DNA from: an uncultured Lachnospira sp.
GTDB taxonomy: Bacteria > Bacillota > Clostridia > Lachnospirales > Lachnospiraceae
Length of the DNA stretch: 64,000 bases
Reading direction: 5' to 3'
Assembly (NCBI GenBank): GCA_934359185.1
Contig: CAKRLE010000005.1
Span: 1 to 64,000 of the forward strand
The translations under genes and the position numbers were made by a program. The notes under the pieces were generated by a model. That model had not been told where the DNA came from. It did not search any database and saw only the letters and a program-made list of their open reading frames with translations. Shown here in pieces: positions 56,748 through 64,000 of this stretch (its first letter is position 1; each line of letters opens with the position of its first letter).

Positions 56748-56917
56748 TCTGGATAAATCCCTTTCTATATATAATTATCTGATAATATAGCACATTCGGT
56801 GGGAAAATAAAAGGTAATTCACACTTTTTTCAAAATACGGCGGCATATTATGCAGACAGGCACGCAGCCCGCGTACCCACTACTTTAATGACGGTTCAAT
56901 GACTTTGTCGGCTGTGG

Positions 56918-56946
56918 TTGAAATATTGGCGTGTGTTAGATATAAT
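56918..56946 (+). promoter_or_regulatory. Sigma-A-type promoter toward apbE
   Basis: A -35 TTGAAA (56918-56923), exactly 17 bp of spacer and -10 TATAAT (56941-56946) precede apbE by about 125 bp. The leader downstream (about 56955-57060) includes a GC-rich piece with a small CTTG/CAAG hairpin, unlike the AT-rich surroundings. The 324-bp gap 56748-57071 also has a GC-rich stretch at about 56835-56920 with no gene recognised. Confidence 0.55.
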
Positions 56947-57071
56947 AAAAAAATGTGGGTGTTGTGGGGTGCGACTTGCTGCGCAAGCGGCACATCTTCA
57001 GCGTGAACGGGAATCCAAGTTAATCGCTTTATTTTTACACAAATAATATATCGCACCATATAAGGAATAAC

Positions 57072-58118
57072 ATGAAATTAAATAAACTTTTTAAAAAAAT
57101 CACTATTACGGCAATGACGGTCATCATAGGGTTATCATGTATTGTGGGATGTTCAGCACCTAATACTGGGGCAGATGTATGGCTTACAGAACCAGTTGAG
57201 GTTACGGATTACAAGCTTAATACTTATGTAGCTGTTGATTCATATTCTACAGGCGGATATGGTTCTAAGCAGCTTAATGAGGTTTTATCTGAGGCTCTTG
57301 GATTATGTGATAAATACGAAAAAATGTTTTCAAGAACGCTTGTAGGCAGCGACCTTTACCGGCTCAATTCAGGGGAGACTAATGTCGTTCCTGAGGATGT
57401 TGGGATTCTTATTGAGAAGGGACTTGAATATGCAAAGGCTTCTGATGGGGCATTTGATATAACTATTGGGGCTGTGTCTTCTTTATGGGACTTTACAGCG
57501 GATTATCCAATTGTACCAGCTGATGAAGATATCAGTAATGGACTTAAATATGTTGATTATACCAAAGTATCTGTTTCTAAAAATGCAGACTCAACATACA
57601 CCGTCAATATGCCAGAGGGAACTATCATCGACCTTGGAGCTATTGCCAAAGGATATATTGCAGATAAAATAAAAAATTTTCTTCTTGAACATAATATAAG
57701 ACATGCTATTATTAATCTTGGTGGCAATGTATTATGTGTCGGCACCAAACGTGATGAGGCATCATTCAACATAGGGGTTAAAAAGCCATTTTCGGACAAT
57801 GAATATATTGATAAATTAAGAATTAAAGACATGTCAGTTGTGTCTTCCGGCAATTACGAAAGATTTTTTTATAATAACGGAAAACTCTATCACCATATTT
57901 TAAATCCCAAAACCGGTTATCCTTATGATAATGGCATTTCAGAAGTGACAATTATATCTAAGGATTCATTTGCAGGTGACTGTCTAAGTACCACATGCTT
58001 CGCTCTCGGTATTGACAAAGGGCTTGCGCTTATCGAAAGCCTTGATGGAATTGAAGCTGTATTTGTTAACAGCAACGGAGATATAACATACTCGAGCGGT
58101 TTCACAAGCTACAGATAG
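57072..58118 (+). CDS. apbE: FAD:protein FMN transferase lipoprotein (ApbE)
   Basis: The 348-residue protein has a lipoprotein signal (IVGC, Cys27) and an ApbE domain with IDLGAIAKGYIAD, HAIINLGGNVLCVG, the HHILNPKTGYP motif and CLSTTCFALG. ApbE attaches FMN covalently to threonine residues of exported or membrane flavoproteins such as Rnf and Nqr subunits. No flavoprotein target is encoded nearby. AAGGAA is upstream of the ATG. It is followed by the plsC-like gene after 110 bp. Confidence 0.9.
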   Translation: MKLNKLFKKITITAMTVIIGLSCIVGCSAPNTGADVWLTEPVEVTDYKLNTYVAVDSYSTGGYGSKQLNEVLSEALGLCDKYEKMFSRTLVGSDLYRLNSGETNVVPEDVGILIEKGLEYAKASDGAFDITIGAVSSLWDFTADYPIVPADEDISNGLKYVDYTKVSVSKNADSTYTVNMPEGTIIDLGAIAKGYIADKIKNFLLEHNIRHAIINLGGNVLCVGTKRDEASFNIGVKKPFSDNEYIDKLRIKDMSVVSSGNYERFFYNNGKLYHHILNPKTGYPYDNGISEVTIISKDSFAGDCLSTTCFALGIDKGLALIESLDGIEAVFVNSNGDITYSSGFTSYR

Positions 58119-58180
58119 CTGAGATGCTCAATTACAAATCTTTTTTACTAATCTGACAGGACATTTACGACATTTACTAA

Positions 58181-58216
58181 GCCGGCAGTTTATTACCAAG
58201 CATCCGGCATCTTTTT
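58181..58216 (+). terminator. Possible terminator of apbE
   Basis: A 5-bp GC stem (58181-58185 with 58204-58208) with an 18-nt loop precedes TTTTT at 58212-58216. The stem is short for an intrinsic terminator and lies right before the plsC ribosome site, so partial read-through is likely. Confidence 0.35.
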
Positions 58217-58228
58217 AAGGAGATTATT

Positions 58229-58960
58229 ATGCTAAGAACTCTTTTAGTTGTTATATTTGTATTAATTGTATTTATATTTAGTTTAATAGCGTGGCCAATT
58301 GAATACCTGATTGGCAGATTCAATCCACATGCAAGAGATATAAGCAGTCTCAGGATAATCCAGGGTGTATTCAAAATTATTCTGTTTTTATCAGGCGTTA
58401 AACTCACTATTAAAGGACGAGAAAACATTCTCAAAGATGAAGCAGCCCTCTATGTCGGCAATCACAGAGGCTTCTTTGACACAATTGTTTCATATAGTCT
58501 TATGCCTGGCATAACTGGATTCATTGCCAAAAAAGAGATGGGAAAAGTTCCATTTATAAGAGTATGGATGCGTTTTCTCCACTGTCTCTTCCTTGACCGG
58601 TCTAATCCAAGAGAAGGTCTTGCAACTATTCTTAATGGCATTGAAGAACTTAAAAATGGGGTATCAATTGTTATATTCCCAGAAGGAACACGTAACAAGG
58701 GAGAAGGACTACTGCCATTCCACGGAGGCAGCTTCAAACTTGCCGACCGTTCTAATTGTAAGATAGTTCCTATGGCTATCAATAATTCAGATAATGTTCT
58801 TGAAAACCATTTTCCAGCTATTAAATCAGCTAAAATCATTATAGAATTCTGCAAACCTATTGACGTAGCCGCCATGGACAAGGAACAGCGCAAAGCTCTC
58901 CCTAATATGACACACGACATAATCCTCGAGACATACGAGCGCAACCAGAAAGAAATCTAA
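58229..58960 (+). CDS. plsC: 1-acyl-sn-glycerol-3-phosphate acyltransferase
   Basis: The 243-residue protein has an N-terminal membrane segment (about 4-25), the acyltransferase motif I NHRGFFD (H-x4-D), the motif around FLDRSNPREG, and motif III FPEGTRNKGEG followed by LPFHGGSFKLA. It makes phosphatidic acid in membrane lipid synthesis. AAGGAG lies 8 nt before the ATG. Element B begins 22 bp after its stop. Confidence 0.9.
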   Translation: MLRTLLVVIFVLIVFIFSLIAWPIEYLIGRFNPHARDISSLRIIQGVFKIILFLSGVKLTIKGRENILKDEAALYVGNHRGFFDTIVSYSLMPGITGFIAKKEMGKVPFIRVWMRFLHCLFLDRSNPREGLATILNGIEELKNGVSIVIFPEGTRNKGEGLLPFHGGSFKLADRSNCKIVPMAINNSDNVLENHFPAIKSAKIIIEFCKPIDVAAMDKEQRKALPNMTHDIILETYERNQKEI

Positions 58961-58982
58961 AATCATATTAACACACCACTAT

Positions 58983-59274
58983 TGCAAGCGTTCACTACAG
59001 GTAAAGTCTGCCCAGGCACGCCTGCCCCCAACAGCCTTAGGCAGGTAATTGTCTGCTGGTCCTTTATGTCTAGCTGCTCTAAGGATAGCACGACAAAGCT
59101 TATTAAAGCCACCTTGCTAAAAACGCACTTCGTTTGAACGTTTAGCAGGTGGCTTAGCTTTTGTCTAACACCATCCAAAGAGCAGCACGACAGTCGTCAT
59201 GCAGACAATTACCTGCCTAAGGCTGTTGGGGGCAGGCGTGCCTGGGCAGACTTTACCTGTAGTGAACGCTTGCA
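58983..59274 (+). repeat. Variable-arm hairpin element, copy B
   Basis: A 292-bp element with outer arms of 74 bp (58983-59056 and 59201-59274), perfect reverse complements. Its 144-bp core, read on the plus strand, matches the reverse complement of the cores of copies A and C: GGTCCTTT, AGCACGAC, CTTATTAAAGCCACC, TTGCTAAAAACGC, GTTTAGCAGGTGGCTTAG, TGTCTAACA and GACAGTCGTCA. The arms share no evident sequence with A or C. It starts 22 bp after plsC and ends 97 bp before the next plus-strand gene, so orientation relative to its upstream gene matches A and C. Confidence 0.85.
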
Positions 59275-59371
59275 GTTATACAAATGTTGTGATATAATCT
59301 TTTGTAGTTTTTGTTGGTGTGGTATGCACGAACCCAACATTATCAAGTAACATATCATGAGGAGGAACACA

Positions 59372-59815
59372 ATGCCAGTTTGGAGTATTGTATTATTAGT
59401 AATTCTTGCAGTATTAATTGTTGCATTTATCGTTTTAGCAGTTATTGGCAGTAAACTTAAGAAAAAGCAGGATGCACAGCAGGAGCAGATTGAAGCTGCC
59501 AAGCAGGTCATGTCCATGCTTGTAATTGATAAGAAAAAGATGAAGCTTAAAGATGCCGGTCTTCCAAAGATGGTTTTAGAGCAGACACCTAAATACCTCC
59601 GTGGTACTAAGACACCTGTTGTTAAAGCCAAGATTGGACCTAGAGTAATGACACTTATGTGTGATCCTAAGGTATTTGAACAGATTCCAGTTAAAGCTGA
59701 GATTAAAGCTGAGGTAAGCGGTATCTATATTGTAGGTATCAAATCTGTACGAGGCGGCAAGATTGTCGTTGAAGAGAAGAAGAAAAAAGGATTATTTGGC
59801 AGAAAGAAAAAATAA
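59372..59815 (+). CDS. Small single-pass membrane protein of unknown function
   Basis: The 147-residue product has one N-terminal transmembrane helix (about 5-28), then a Lys/Gln-rich amphipathic stretch and a compact C-terminal domain (VVKAKIGPRVMTLMCDP, IPVKAEIKAEVSGIYIVGI) ending in a very basic tail. No family was recognised. The start at 59372 has GGAGG 6 nt upstream. It follows element B and precedes a bidirectional terminator. Confidence 0.7.
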   Translation: MPVWSIVLLVILAVLIVAFIVLAVIGSKLKKKQDAQQEQIEAAKQVMSMLVIDKKKMKLKDAGLPKMVLEQTPKYLRGTKTPVVKAKIGPRVMTLMCDPKVFEQIPVKAEIKAEVSGIYIVGIKSVRGGKIVVEEKKKKGLFGRKKK

Positions 59816-59846
59816 GCCATCATTTGATTTAAACCAGATAATATTA

Positions 59847-59886
59847 AAGGCTGTGGTAGATTATTTCATACCACAGCCTTATTTTT
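59847..59886 (+). terminator. Bidirectional terminator between convergent genes
   Basis: A 12-bp perfect stem (59847-59858 with 59869-59880), 10-nt loop and downstream ATTTTT serve the plus-strand gene ending at 59815. On the minus strand TTTAATATTA follows, so it may also serve the DUF1934 gene ending at 59885. Confidence 0.8.
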
Positions 59887-60328
59887 ATAACTTAGGAGCT
59901 TCACTCTGTACACAGATTTCAACTCTGCTGTCAGACACCAGCTGATAATTTACTTCAATAGAATAGTCTATAACAATTATTATCTTATTATCCTCATGAA
60001 CTATATTAACATTTTTGGAATATATACCCATGTATACACTGCCGTATGGCGTTTCATAAAGATTTCTGGTCTTCTCGCCCTCAATAAAGCTCATATGGGT
60101 TGTGATTGTACCTTTCTTGGTAATCTCTATCCCCTTGTCCATGAGCTTTATTATCGTCTTGAATTTATCACCATCATCATACACTTCGTCATATTTAATG
60201 TACTCTTTGCCAGCAACACATTTGTATACACCAACATTAATAACTTCTATCTCATCTTCATCACGGCTTCCATCAGCAGCTGTGCCAATATGAAGCCCTT
60301 TGACTGTCACATATACTTTTTCTGTCAC
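59885..60328 (-). CDS. DUF1934 (YwiB-like) beta-barrel protein
   Basis: The 147-residue protein shows the DUF1934 pattern of strands, beginning VYVTVKGLHIG and including YIKYDEVYDDGDKFKTIIKL, GSVYMGIYSKNVNI and IDYSIEVNYQLVSDS. It is soluble, calycin-like and of unknown function; it commonly sits next to murI, as here (33 bp downstream of it). Initiation is at GTG with AAGGGGATA upstream. Confidence 0.8.
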   Translation of the reverse strand: MTEKVYVTVKGLHIGTAADGSRDEDEIEVINVGVYKCVAGKEYIKYDEVYDDGDKFKTIIKLMDKGIEITKKGTITTHMSFIEGEKTRNLYETPYGSVYMGIYSKNVNIVHEDNKIIIVIDYSIEVNYQLVSDSRVEICVQSEAPKL

Positions 60329-60361
60329 ACTATCCCCTTTCTACGTTTATATATAGCCCGC

Positions 60362-61180
60362 CTATAGTTCATCAACATTAATCTTCTGAATCATACCAAT
60401 GTCAAATGGAAGAATAGACTTTGCTATAGTCTTGAATTTCTCAGCAGCATCACTTACATAAAATCTATACATTATAGATGGCTCATCAATCTCTTTGATA
60501 TTAGCAATATTTTCCTGTGACAACAGTCTCTTCAGTTCACATGCTGTCTCATATGCAGGATTAATAAGGTTGACTGATTCTCCAAGAATCTGCCTGAATG
60601 TGCTTCTAAGCAATGGATAATGTGTACATCCCATAATCAGTGTATCGATATTCTCATCCATCAGATCAGCAACATATCTATGTACCATCTCATATGTTAT
60701 TGTATCATGTATCATGCCCTCTTCAACTAATGGCACAAGCAGCGGACATGCCTTGCTATACACAGTTACATCCTGACGATACCCTTTAATATAATCCTCG
60801 TACACACCACTTTTAATAGTAGCCTCAGTTGCAACCAGACCTATGCGTCCATTAACAGTTGTCTCTGCTGCCATCTTAGCTCCCGGCTTTACCACTCCTA
60901 TTATCGGCATATCAAACTCATTCTTCATCTCCTCAAGTGCCAGTGCACTTGCCGTATTACATGCAATTACTACTGCCTTAACTCCCTGCGACTGTAGAAA
61001 TGATATAATCTGTCTTGAACACAATATAATATTGTCTTTTGATTTGCTTCCATAAGGAAGTCTCATTGTATCTCCAAAATACACAATTCTTTCATTGGGA
61101 ATCTGTCTCATAATTTCTCTGGCAACTGTAAGTCCCCCTATTCCAGAGTCAAATACTCCTATAGGCGCATCATTATTCAT
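60362..61180 (-). CDS. murI: Glutamate racemase
   Basis: The 272-residue enzyme has the family start IGVFDSGIGGLTVAREI, the catalytic cysteine pair in VIACNTASALAL and MGCTHYPLL, and YFGDTMRLPYGSK near the N-terminus. It makes D-glutamate for peptidoglycan. The ATG at 61178-61180 is preferred by alignment to the family start; a ribosome site AGGAAGGA lies 11 nt upstream. It follows spoIIR by 37 bp. Confidence 0.93.
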   Translation of the reverse strand: MNNDAPIGVFDSGIGGLTVAREIMRQIPNERIVYFGDTMRLPYGSKSKDNIILCSRQIISFLQSQGVKAVVIACNTASALALEEMKNEFDMPIIGVVKPGAKMAAETTVNGRIGLVATEATIKSGVYEDYIKGYRQDVTVYSKACPLLVPLVEEGMIHDTITYEMVHRYVADLMDENIDTLIMGCTHYPLLRSTFRQILGESVNLINPAYETACELKRLLSQENIANIKEIDEPSIMYRFYVSDAAEKFKTIAKSILPFDIGMIQKINVDEL

Positions 61181-61217
61181 AACACTTTGATTCCTTCCTC
61201 TTAATTCCAGACCTAAG

Positions 61218-61880
61218 CTATTCAAATAAGAAATTCAAAAATTTCAGGTACTTAAATCCGTAATACCGCCTCTCAGTTATAGCATTATATTCATCTTCTG
61301 TCAAAATATTCTTTAGTTCCTGCCTTGATTCATCCGGCAGCACTCCATATGATGCATCAACAAAGCATAATGGCGGATACAACACACACCACCAGTTTCT
61401 TCCCGATGCACTTCCTATATCAATCCTGAATGCCTCATACTCCCCTGGTGGAAATGTAACATCTCCATATGCTTTTGCTGGAAAATATGCATTTTCAAAA
61501 TATACTGATACATTATCTTCACATCCATATTCTTTCAACGTATCCAGCGCATTATCCCTGATTGCCTCTATATTATCATTAAGAATCTGCCTTGATTCTT
61601 CTATCCCTGCAGAATCCCTAAGAAGCGGCTCTATGTATGCAACCACAGATGATTTCACCTTCATTTTAAGCTCCTGTGCTTCATCTGAGTCATTGTCAGC
61701 CCTGACATGCAGCCTTATTATCTGCTCCGCCAGCTCTTTTTGAATATTATCATCCTCAGCACACTGTCTGTTCACAATACCAGCTGTAACACCAGCCACA
61801 ACCACCATCACAGCCACATACCGCAATAACCTGAATCTCATCCCCAATAATCCAGATTTCATATATTCCCATCTCTTCAT
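61218..61880 (-). CDS. spoIIR: Stage II sporulation protein R
   Basis: The 220-residue protein has an N-terminal membrane or signal segment (about 17-37) and the SpoIIR core: LAEQIIRLHVRADNDS, DVTFPPGEYEAFRIDIGSASGRNWWCVLYPPLCFVD. SpoIIR is made in the forespore and triggers SpoIIGA processing of pro-sigma-E. The ATG at 61878-61880 has GGAGG 7 nt upstream. Element C lies 121 bp before its start. Confidence 0.88.
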   Translation of the reverse strand: MKRWEYMKSGLLGMRFRLLRYVAVMVVVAGVTAGIVNRQCAEDDNIQKELAEQIIRLHVRADNDSDEAQELKMKVKSSVVAYIEPLLRDSAGIEESRQILNDNIEAIRDNALDTLKEYGCEDNVSVYFENAYFPAKAYGDVTFPPGEYEAFRIDIGSASGRNWWCVLYPPLCFVDASYGVLPDESRQELKNILTEDEYNAITERRYYGFKYLKFLNFLFE

Positions 61881-62000
61881 AATCAAACCTCCATAAATAC
61901 ATAAACATCATGTCAGTTCAATTATTTCCAAGATTTTCATGTCCATACAAACATTTTAATCGTCAATTGTCAGCCGCCAGCCACCTGCCGCTCGGCTGCA

Positions 62001-62283
62001 AAATATATCCAACTCACAGTATGCCTGCCTGTATTGGATTTGCCTGACGACTGTCGTGTGCCTCTTAGGGCGGTGTTAGACATATGCTCTGCATAGTAAA
62101 CACTAAGCTCGATAGCACCTCGCTAAGTGTTTACATAAGCTAAGCTGCCTGCTAAACCGTCCAAGCAAAGCGCGTTTTTAGCAAGGCAGCTTTAATCAGC
62201 TATGTCGTGCCGCCCTTAGAGGCACTAGACACAAAGGACCGCAAATCCAATACAGGCAGGCATACTGCGAGTCGGATATATTT
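62001..62283 (-). repeat. Variable-arm hairpin element, copy C
   Basis: A 283-bp element with 41-bp outer arms (62001-62041 and 62243-62283) that match except for two positions, both A opposite C on the plus strand and G opposite U on a minus-strand RNA. The 201-bp core aligns with A and B but carries an extra hairpin of about 53 bp (stem 62096-62108 with 62131-62143 approximately). Internal stems show compensatory changes: GTGCCTCT..GGGCGG against CCGCCC..AGAGGCAC, and GCTGCC against GGCAGC. It begins 9 bp after the gntR stop. Confidence 0.85.
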
Positions 62284-62292
62284 CCCCCTCCA

Positions 62293-62961
62293 CTATCTCT
62301 TGAGAAGTCTCACAATTCCCTTCTCCTGATTCTGTATATGCTGTCTTATTACAGACTTGGCAGAATCGACCTCATTTTTCTCTATCTTATCAATAATGTC
62401 CTCATGTTCACTTATAAGAATAGAATGTGACCTTGCATCCTTAATATATTCAAGACGATATCTGTACATCTGCTCTCTTAACTTATTAATAATCTGGATA
62501 AGTCTGGCATTACCAGTCATTGAATAGATAACATCATGGAACTGTACATCTGCATCAACAATGCTCATAAGATCTCTTGACACAATTGCTGACTCGAATA
62601 TCTTGTTAGCCGCTCTAAGCTCTGCTATACGCTCCGGTGTAACATGCTTGCACGCAAGCTCTACAGCAAGCTCCTCAAGTGTACATCTTACTTCAAGCAC
62701 ATCTCTCATATCTTTCTCTGTTATATGGGCAACCTCTGCACCTTTTCTTGGAATCATAACAACAAGCCCTTCAAGTTCAAGCTTACGGATTGCTTCCCTT
62801 ATAGGAGTTCTGCTGACTCCCAGCTTCTGTGCAAGCTGTATCTCCATAAGTCTCTCTCCTGGCTCCATCTCTCCTCTAAGGATGGCCTGTCTTAATGTAT
62901 TAAATACGACATCTCTGAGCGGAAGATACTCATTAACATCCATCTTCAATTCACCCTTCAT
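62293..62961 (-). CDS. GntR family transcriptional regulator (FadR/FCD type)
   Basis: The 222-residue protein has a winged helix N-terminus (VVFNTLRQAILRGEMEPGERL, LAQKLGVSRTPIREAIRKLELEGLV) and a C-terminal all-helical FCD ligand domain, with aspartate and histidine residues suited to bind metal (DADVQFHDVIY). It probably represses genes for organic acid or sugar acid use. No obvious target genes are adjacent: ispE lies upstream and element C downstream. GGAGG is 7 nt before the ATG. Confidence 0.9.
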   Translation of the reverse strand: MKGELKMDVNEYLPLRDVVFNTLRQAILRGEMEPGERLMEIQLAQKLGVSRTPIREAIRKLELEGLVVMIPRKGAEVAHITEKDMRDVLEVRCTLEELAVELACKHVTPERIAELRAANKIFESAIVSRDLMSIVDADVQFHDVIYSMTGNARLIQIINKLREQMYRYRLEYIKDARSHSILISEHEDIIDKIEKNEVDSAKSVIRQHIQNQEKGIVRLLKR

Positions 62962-63015
62962 AGTCCACCTCCATTATTACTGTTGAAAATATCTTATTAT
63001 TAAAGTGTTTTTTAC

Positions 63016-63879
63016 CTAATTAAAGGATTCTGTTATATAAACCTGCCTTGCTTCACCTTTACGCTTAAGAAATGTCTGACATTCCAGTGTTGTCTTCTCA
63101 TCCGGAAATATTCCAAATACCGTTGGACCACTTCCACTCATCATCGCATTGATAGCGCCGTGTTCAAGCATGTCCTTCTTAATGCTGTCAATAACCGGAT
63201 AAAGAGGTACTGTGACATTCTCAAGGACATTGCCCATACAGCTGCACACACCTTTTATATCCTTTTTCCTTATAGCATCAATAAGTCCATCAATATCAGG
63301 ATGCTCATTTACCCCATTCATATCAAGGCTTTCATATACAAGCTTAGTTGACACATTAATTGGAGGTTTTGCTATAAGTATCCATGTTCTTGGCAGAGGG
63401 TCAAGCGGTGTAAGTTTCTCACCTATTCCCTCAGCGAGTGCTGTTCCACGCATTATGCAATATGGCACATCAGCACCTATTTCTACTCCAATCTCCATAA
63501 GTTCCTGCATTGATAGTGACAAATCAAATAATTTATTAATTCCAAACAGCGTTGATGCAGCATCTGTGCTGCCACCTGCAAGACCTGCTGACACAGGAAT
63601 GAATTTGTTAAGATCTATCTCAACTCCACCGCTGTATCCGCATTTGTCTTTCAAAAGCTTAGCTGCTTTATACATAAGATTATTCTCATTAACTGGAAGA
63701 AAGTAAAGATTAGACTTAATCCTTATCTCATCCTCTGGTATTTTATTTATGATAATTCTGTCATATATGCCTATCGTCTGCATTACCATTCTGACATCAT
63801 GGTAACCATTCTCACGTTTTCCAAGGACATCAAGTCCCAGATTAATCTTTGCCCTGGCTTTAAGTCTGATACTATCCAT
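63016..63879 (-). CDS. ispE: 4-diphosphocytidyl-2-C-methyl-D-erythritol kinase
   Basis: The 287-residue GHMP kinase has the family start ARAKINLGLDVLGKRENGYHDV and the ATP loop PVSAGLAGGSTDAAST; the C-terminal motif MSGSGPTVFGIF is present. It phosphorylates CDP-methylerythritol in the MEP isoprenoid pathway. It is upstream of the gntR gene with a 54-bp gap. The ATG at 63877-63879 has GGAG 6 nt upstream; the ATG four codons earlier lies on that site. Confidence 0.92.
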   Translation of the reverse strand: MDSIRLKARAKINLGLDVLGKRENGYHDVRMVMQTIGIYDRIIINKIPEDEIRIKSNLYFLPVNENNLMYKAAKLLKDKCGYSGGVEIDLNKFIPVSAGLAGGSTDAASTLFGINKLFDLSLSMQELMEIGVEIGADVPYCIMRGTALAEGIGEKLTPLDPLPRTWILIAKPPINVSTKLVYESLDMNGVNEHPDIDGLIDAIRKKDIKGVCSCMGNVLENVTVPLYPVIDSIKKDMLEHGAINAMMSGSGPTVFGIFPDEKTTLECQTFLKRKGEARQVYITESFN

Positions 63880-63954
63880 TATCCACTCCATTTTGTATAC
63901 AATCTTGATGCCATTATATAAAATGAATTGTACAAATGCAAGTACAACCTATAA

Positions 63955-64000
63955 TCACACATTTTCGTTATATTTACGATACTTATTAGGTGAAACACCT
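63955..64000 (-). CDS. Partial AraC-type regulator, 3' end
   Basis: Only the last 14 codons and the stop are inside the window. They read GVSPNKYRKYNENV, which fits the end of the AraC/XylS helix-turn-helix (the usual ending is GxSPxxYR). The rest of the gene lies to the right of position 64000. Its stop is 76 bp upstream of ispE on the same strand. The identification rests on this short motif. Confidence 0.6.
   Translation of the reverse strand, partial: GVSPNKYRKYNENV

Noticed and set aside
1..64000. CRISPR arrays, rRNA, tRNA, prophage or conjugative modules
   Set aside because: No regularly spaced short repeats, no tRNA cloverleaf or rRNA sequence, and no integrase, terminase or relaxase proteins were recognised.

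Overview
The window is a low-GC Firmicutes chromosome segment. It most resembles Lachnospiraceae: DUF5711 and DUF5702 proteins, a DUF6382-FHA protein beside a Tad locus, the uvrC-hprK-glk-murB-rapZ-whiA order, sporulation genes yyaC and spoIIR, and Gram-positive strong Shine-Dalgarno sites. The genus is not proven by the sequence alone. No phage, integrase, transposase, CRISPR array, rRNA or tRNA was recognised. Most genes are chromosomal housekeeping or envelope genes, and most lie on the minus strand.

Layout. 1-407: gene-free, with a strongly self-pairing block at 176-373. 408-3730: envelope operon (degenerate MPN-LysM protein, DUF5711, CvpA). 3940-10167: yyaC, HIT protein, aconitase-type hydratase with a coiled-coil membrane protein, an orphan soluble kinase-like protein and a flavodoxin-SCP2 fusion. 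10227-20039: complete minus-strand Tad (type IVb pilus) locus, with TadZ, CpaF ATPase, TadB, TadC, Flp pilin, TadE-like pseudopilins, two prepilin peptidases and an FHA protein. 20168-31972: DUF2508 protein, tandem lipoproteins, aquaporin, GH25 lysozyme, NudC, two P-loop metallochaperone-like GTPases (one with a histidine-rich triple repeat), aroA, citrate synthase and a dehydrogenase. 31987-38813: whiA, rapZ, murB, glk, hprK and uvrC. 38848-44957: sigma factor, anti-sigma-like protein, MoxR, DUF58 and transglutaminase. 45086-47944: class B sortase and its likely anchored substrate. 48135-53480: TrkA/TrkH potassium uptake, a zinc-ribbon membrane protein and a TPM-domain protein. 53786-63879: SulP transporter, trigger-factor-like lipoprotein, ApbE, PlsC, a small membrane protein, DUF1934-MurI, SpoIIR, GntR regulator and IspE. 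63955-64000: the 3' end of an AraC-type regulator.

The strongest candidate for something undescribed is a family of three large hairpin elements (A 36720-36983, B 58983-59274, C 62001-62283). Each has a conserved 144-201 bp core, whose internal stems change by compensatory substitutions between copies, clamped by long outer arms of 58, 74 and 41 bp. The arms pair perfectly or almost perfectly within a copy but share no evident sequence between copies. All three sit just downstream of a stop codon, in the same orientation relative to that upstream gene, between two co-directional genes. A second, unrelated structured block lies at 176-373.

Functional links inside the window: citrate synthase plus the aconitase-type hydratase suggest the oxidative branch toward 2-oxoglutarate; hprK and glk sit in a carbon-sensing and cell-wall operon; sortase and substrate are adjacent; the Tad genes overlap or nearly overlap as one transcription unit. 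Start codons were chosen from visible Shine-Dalgarno sites. Family names come from motif recognition, with no database search.
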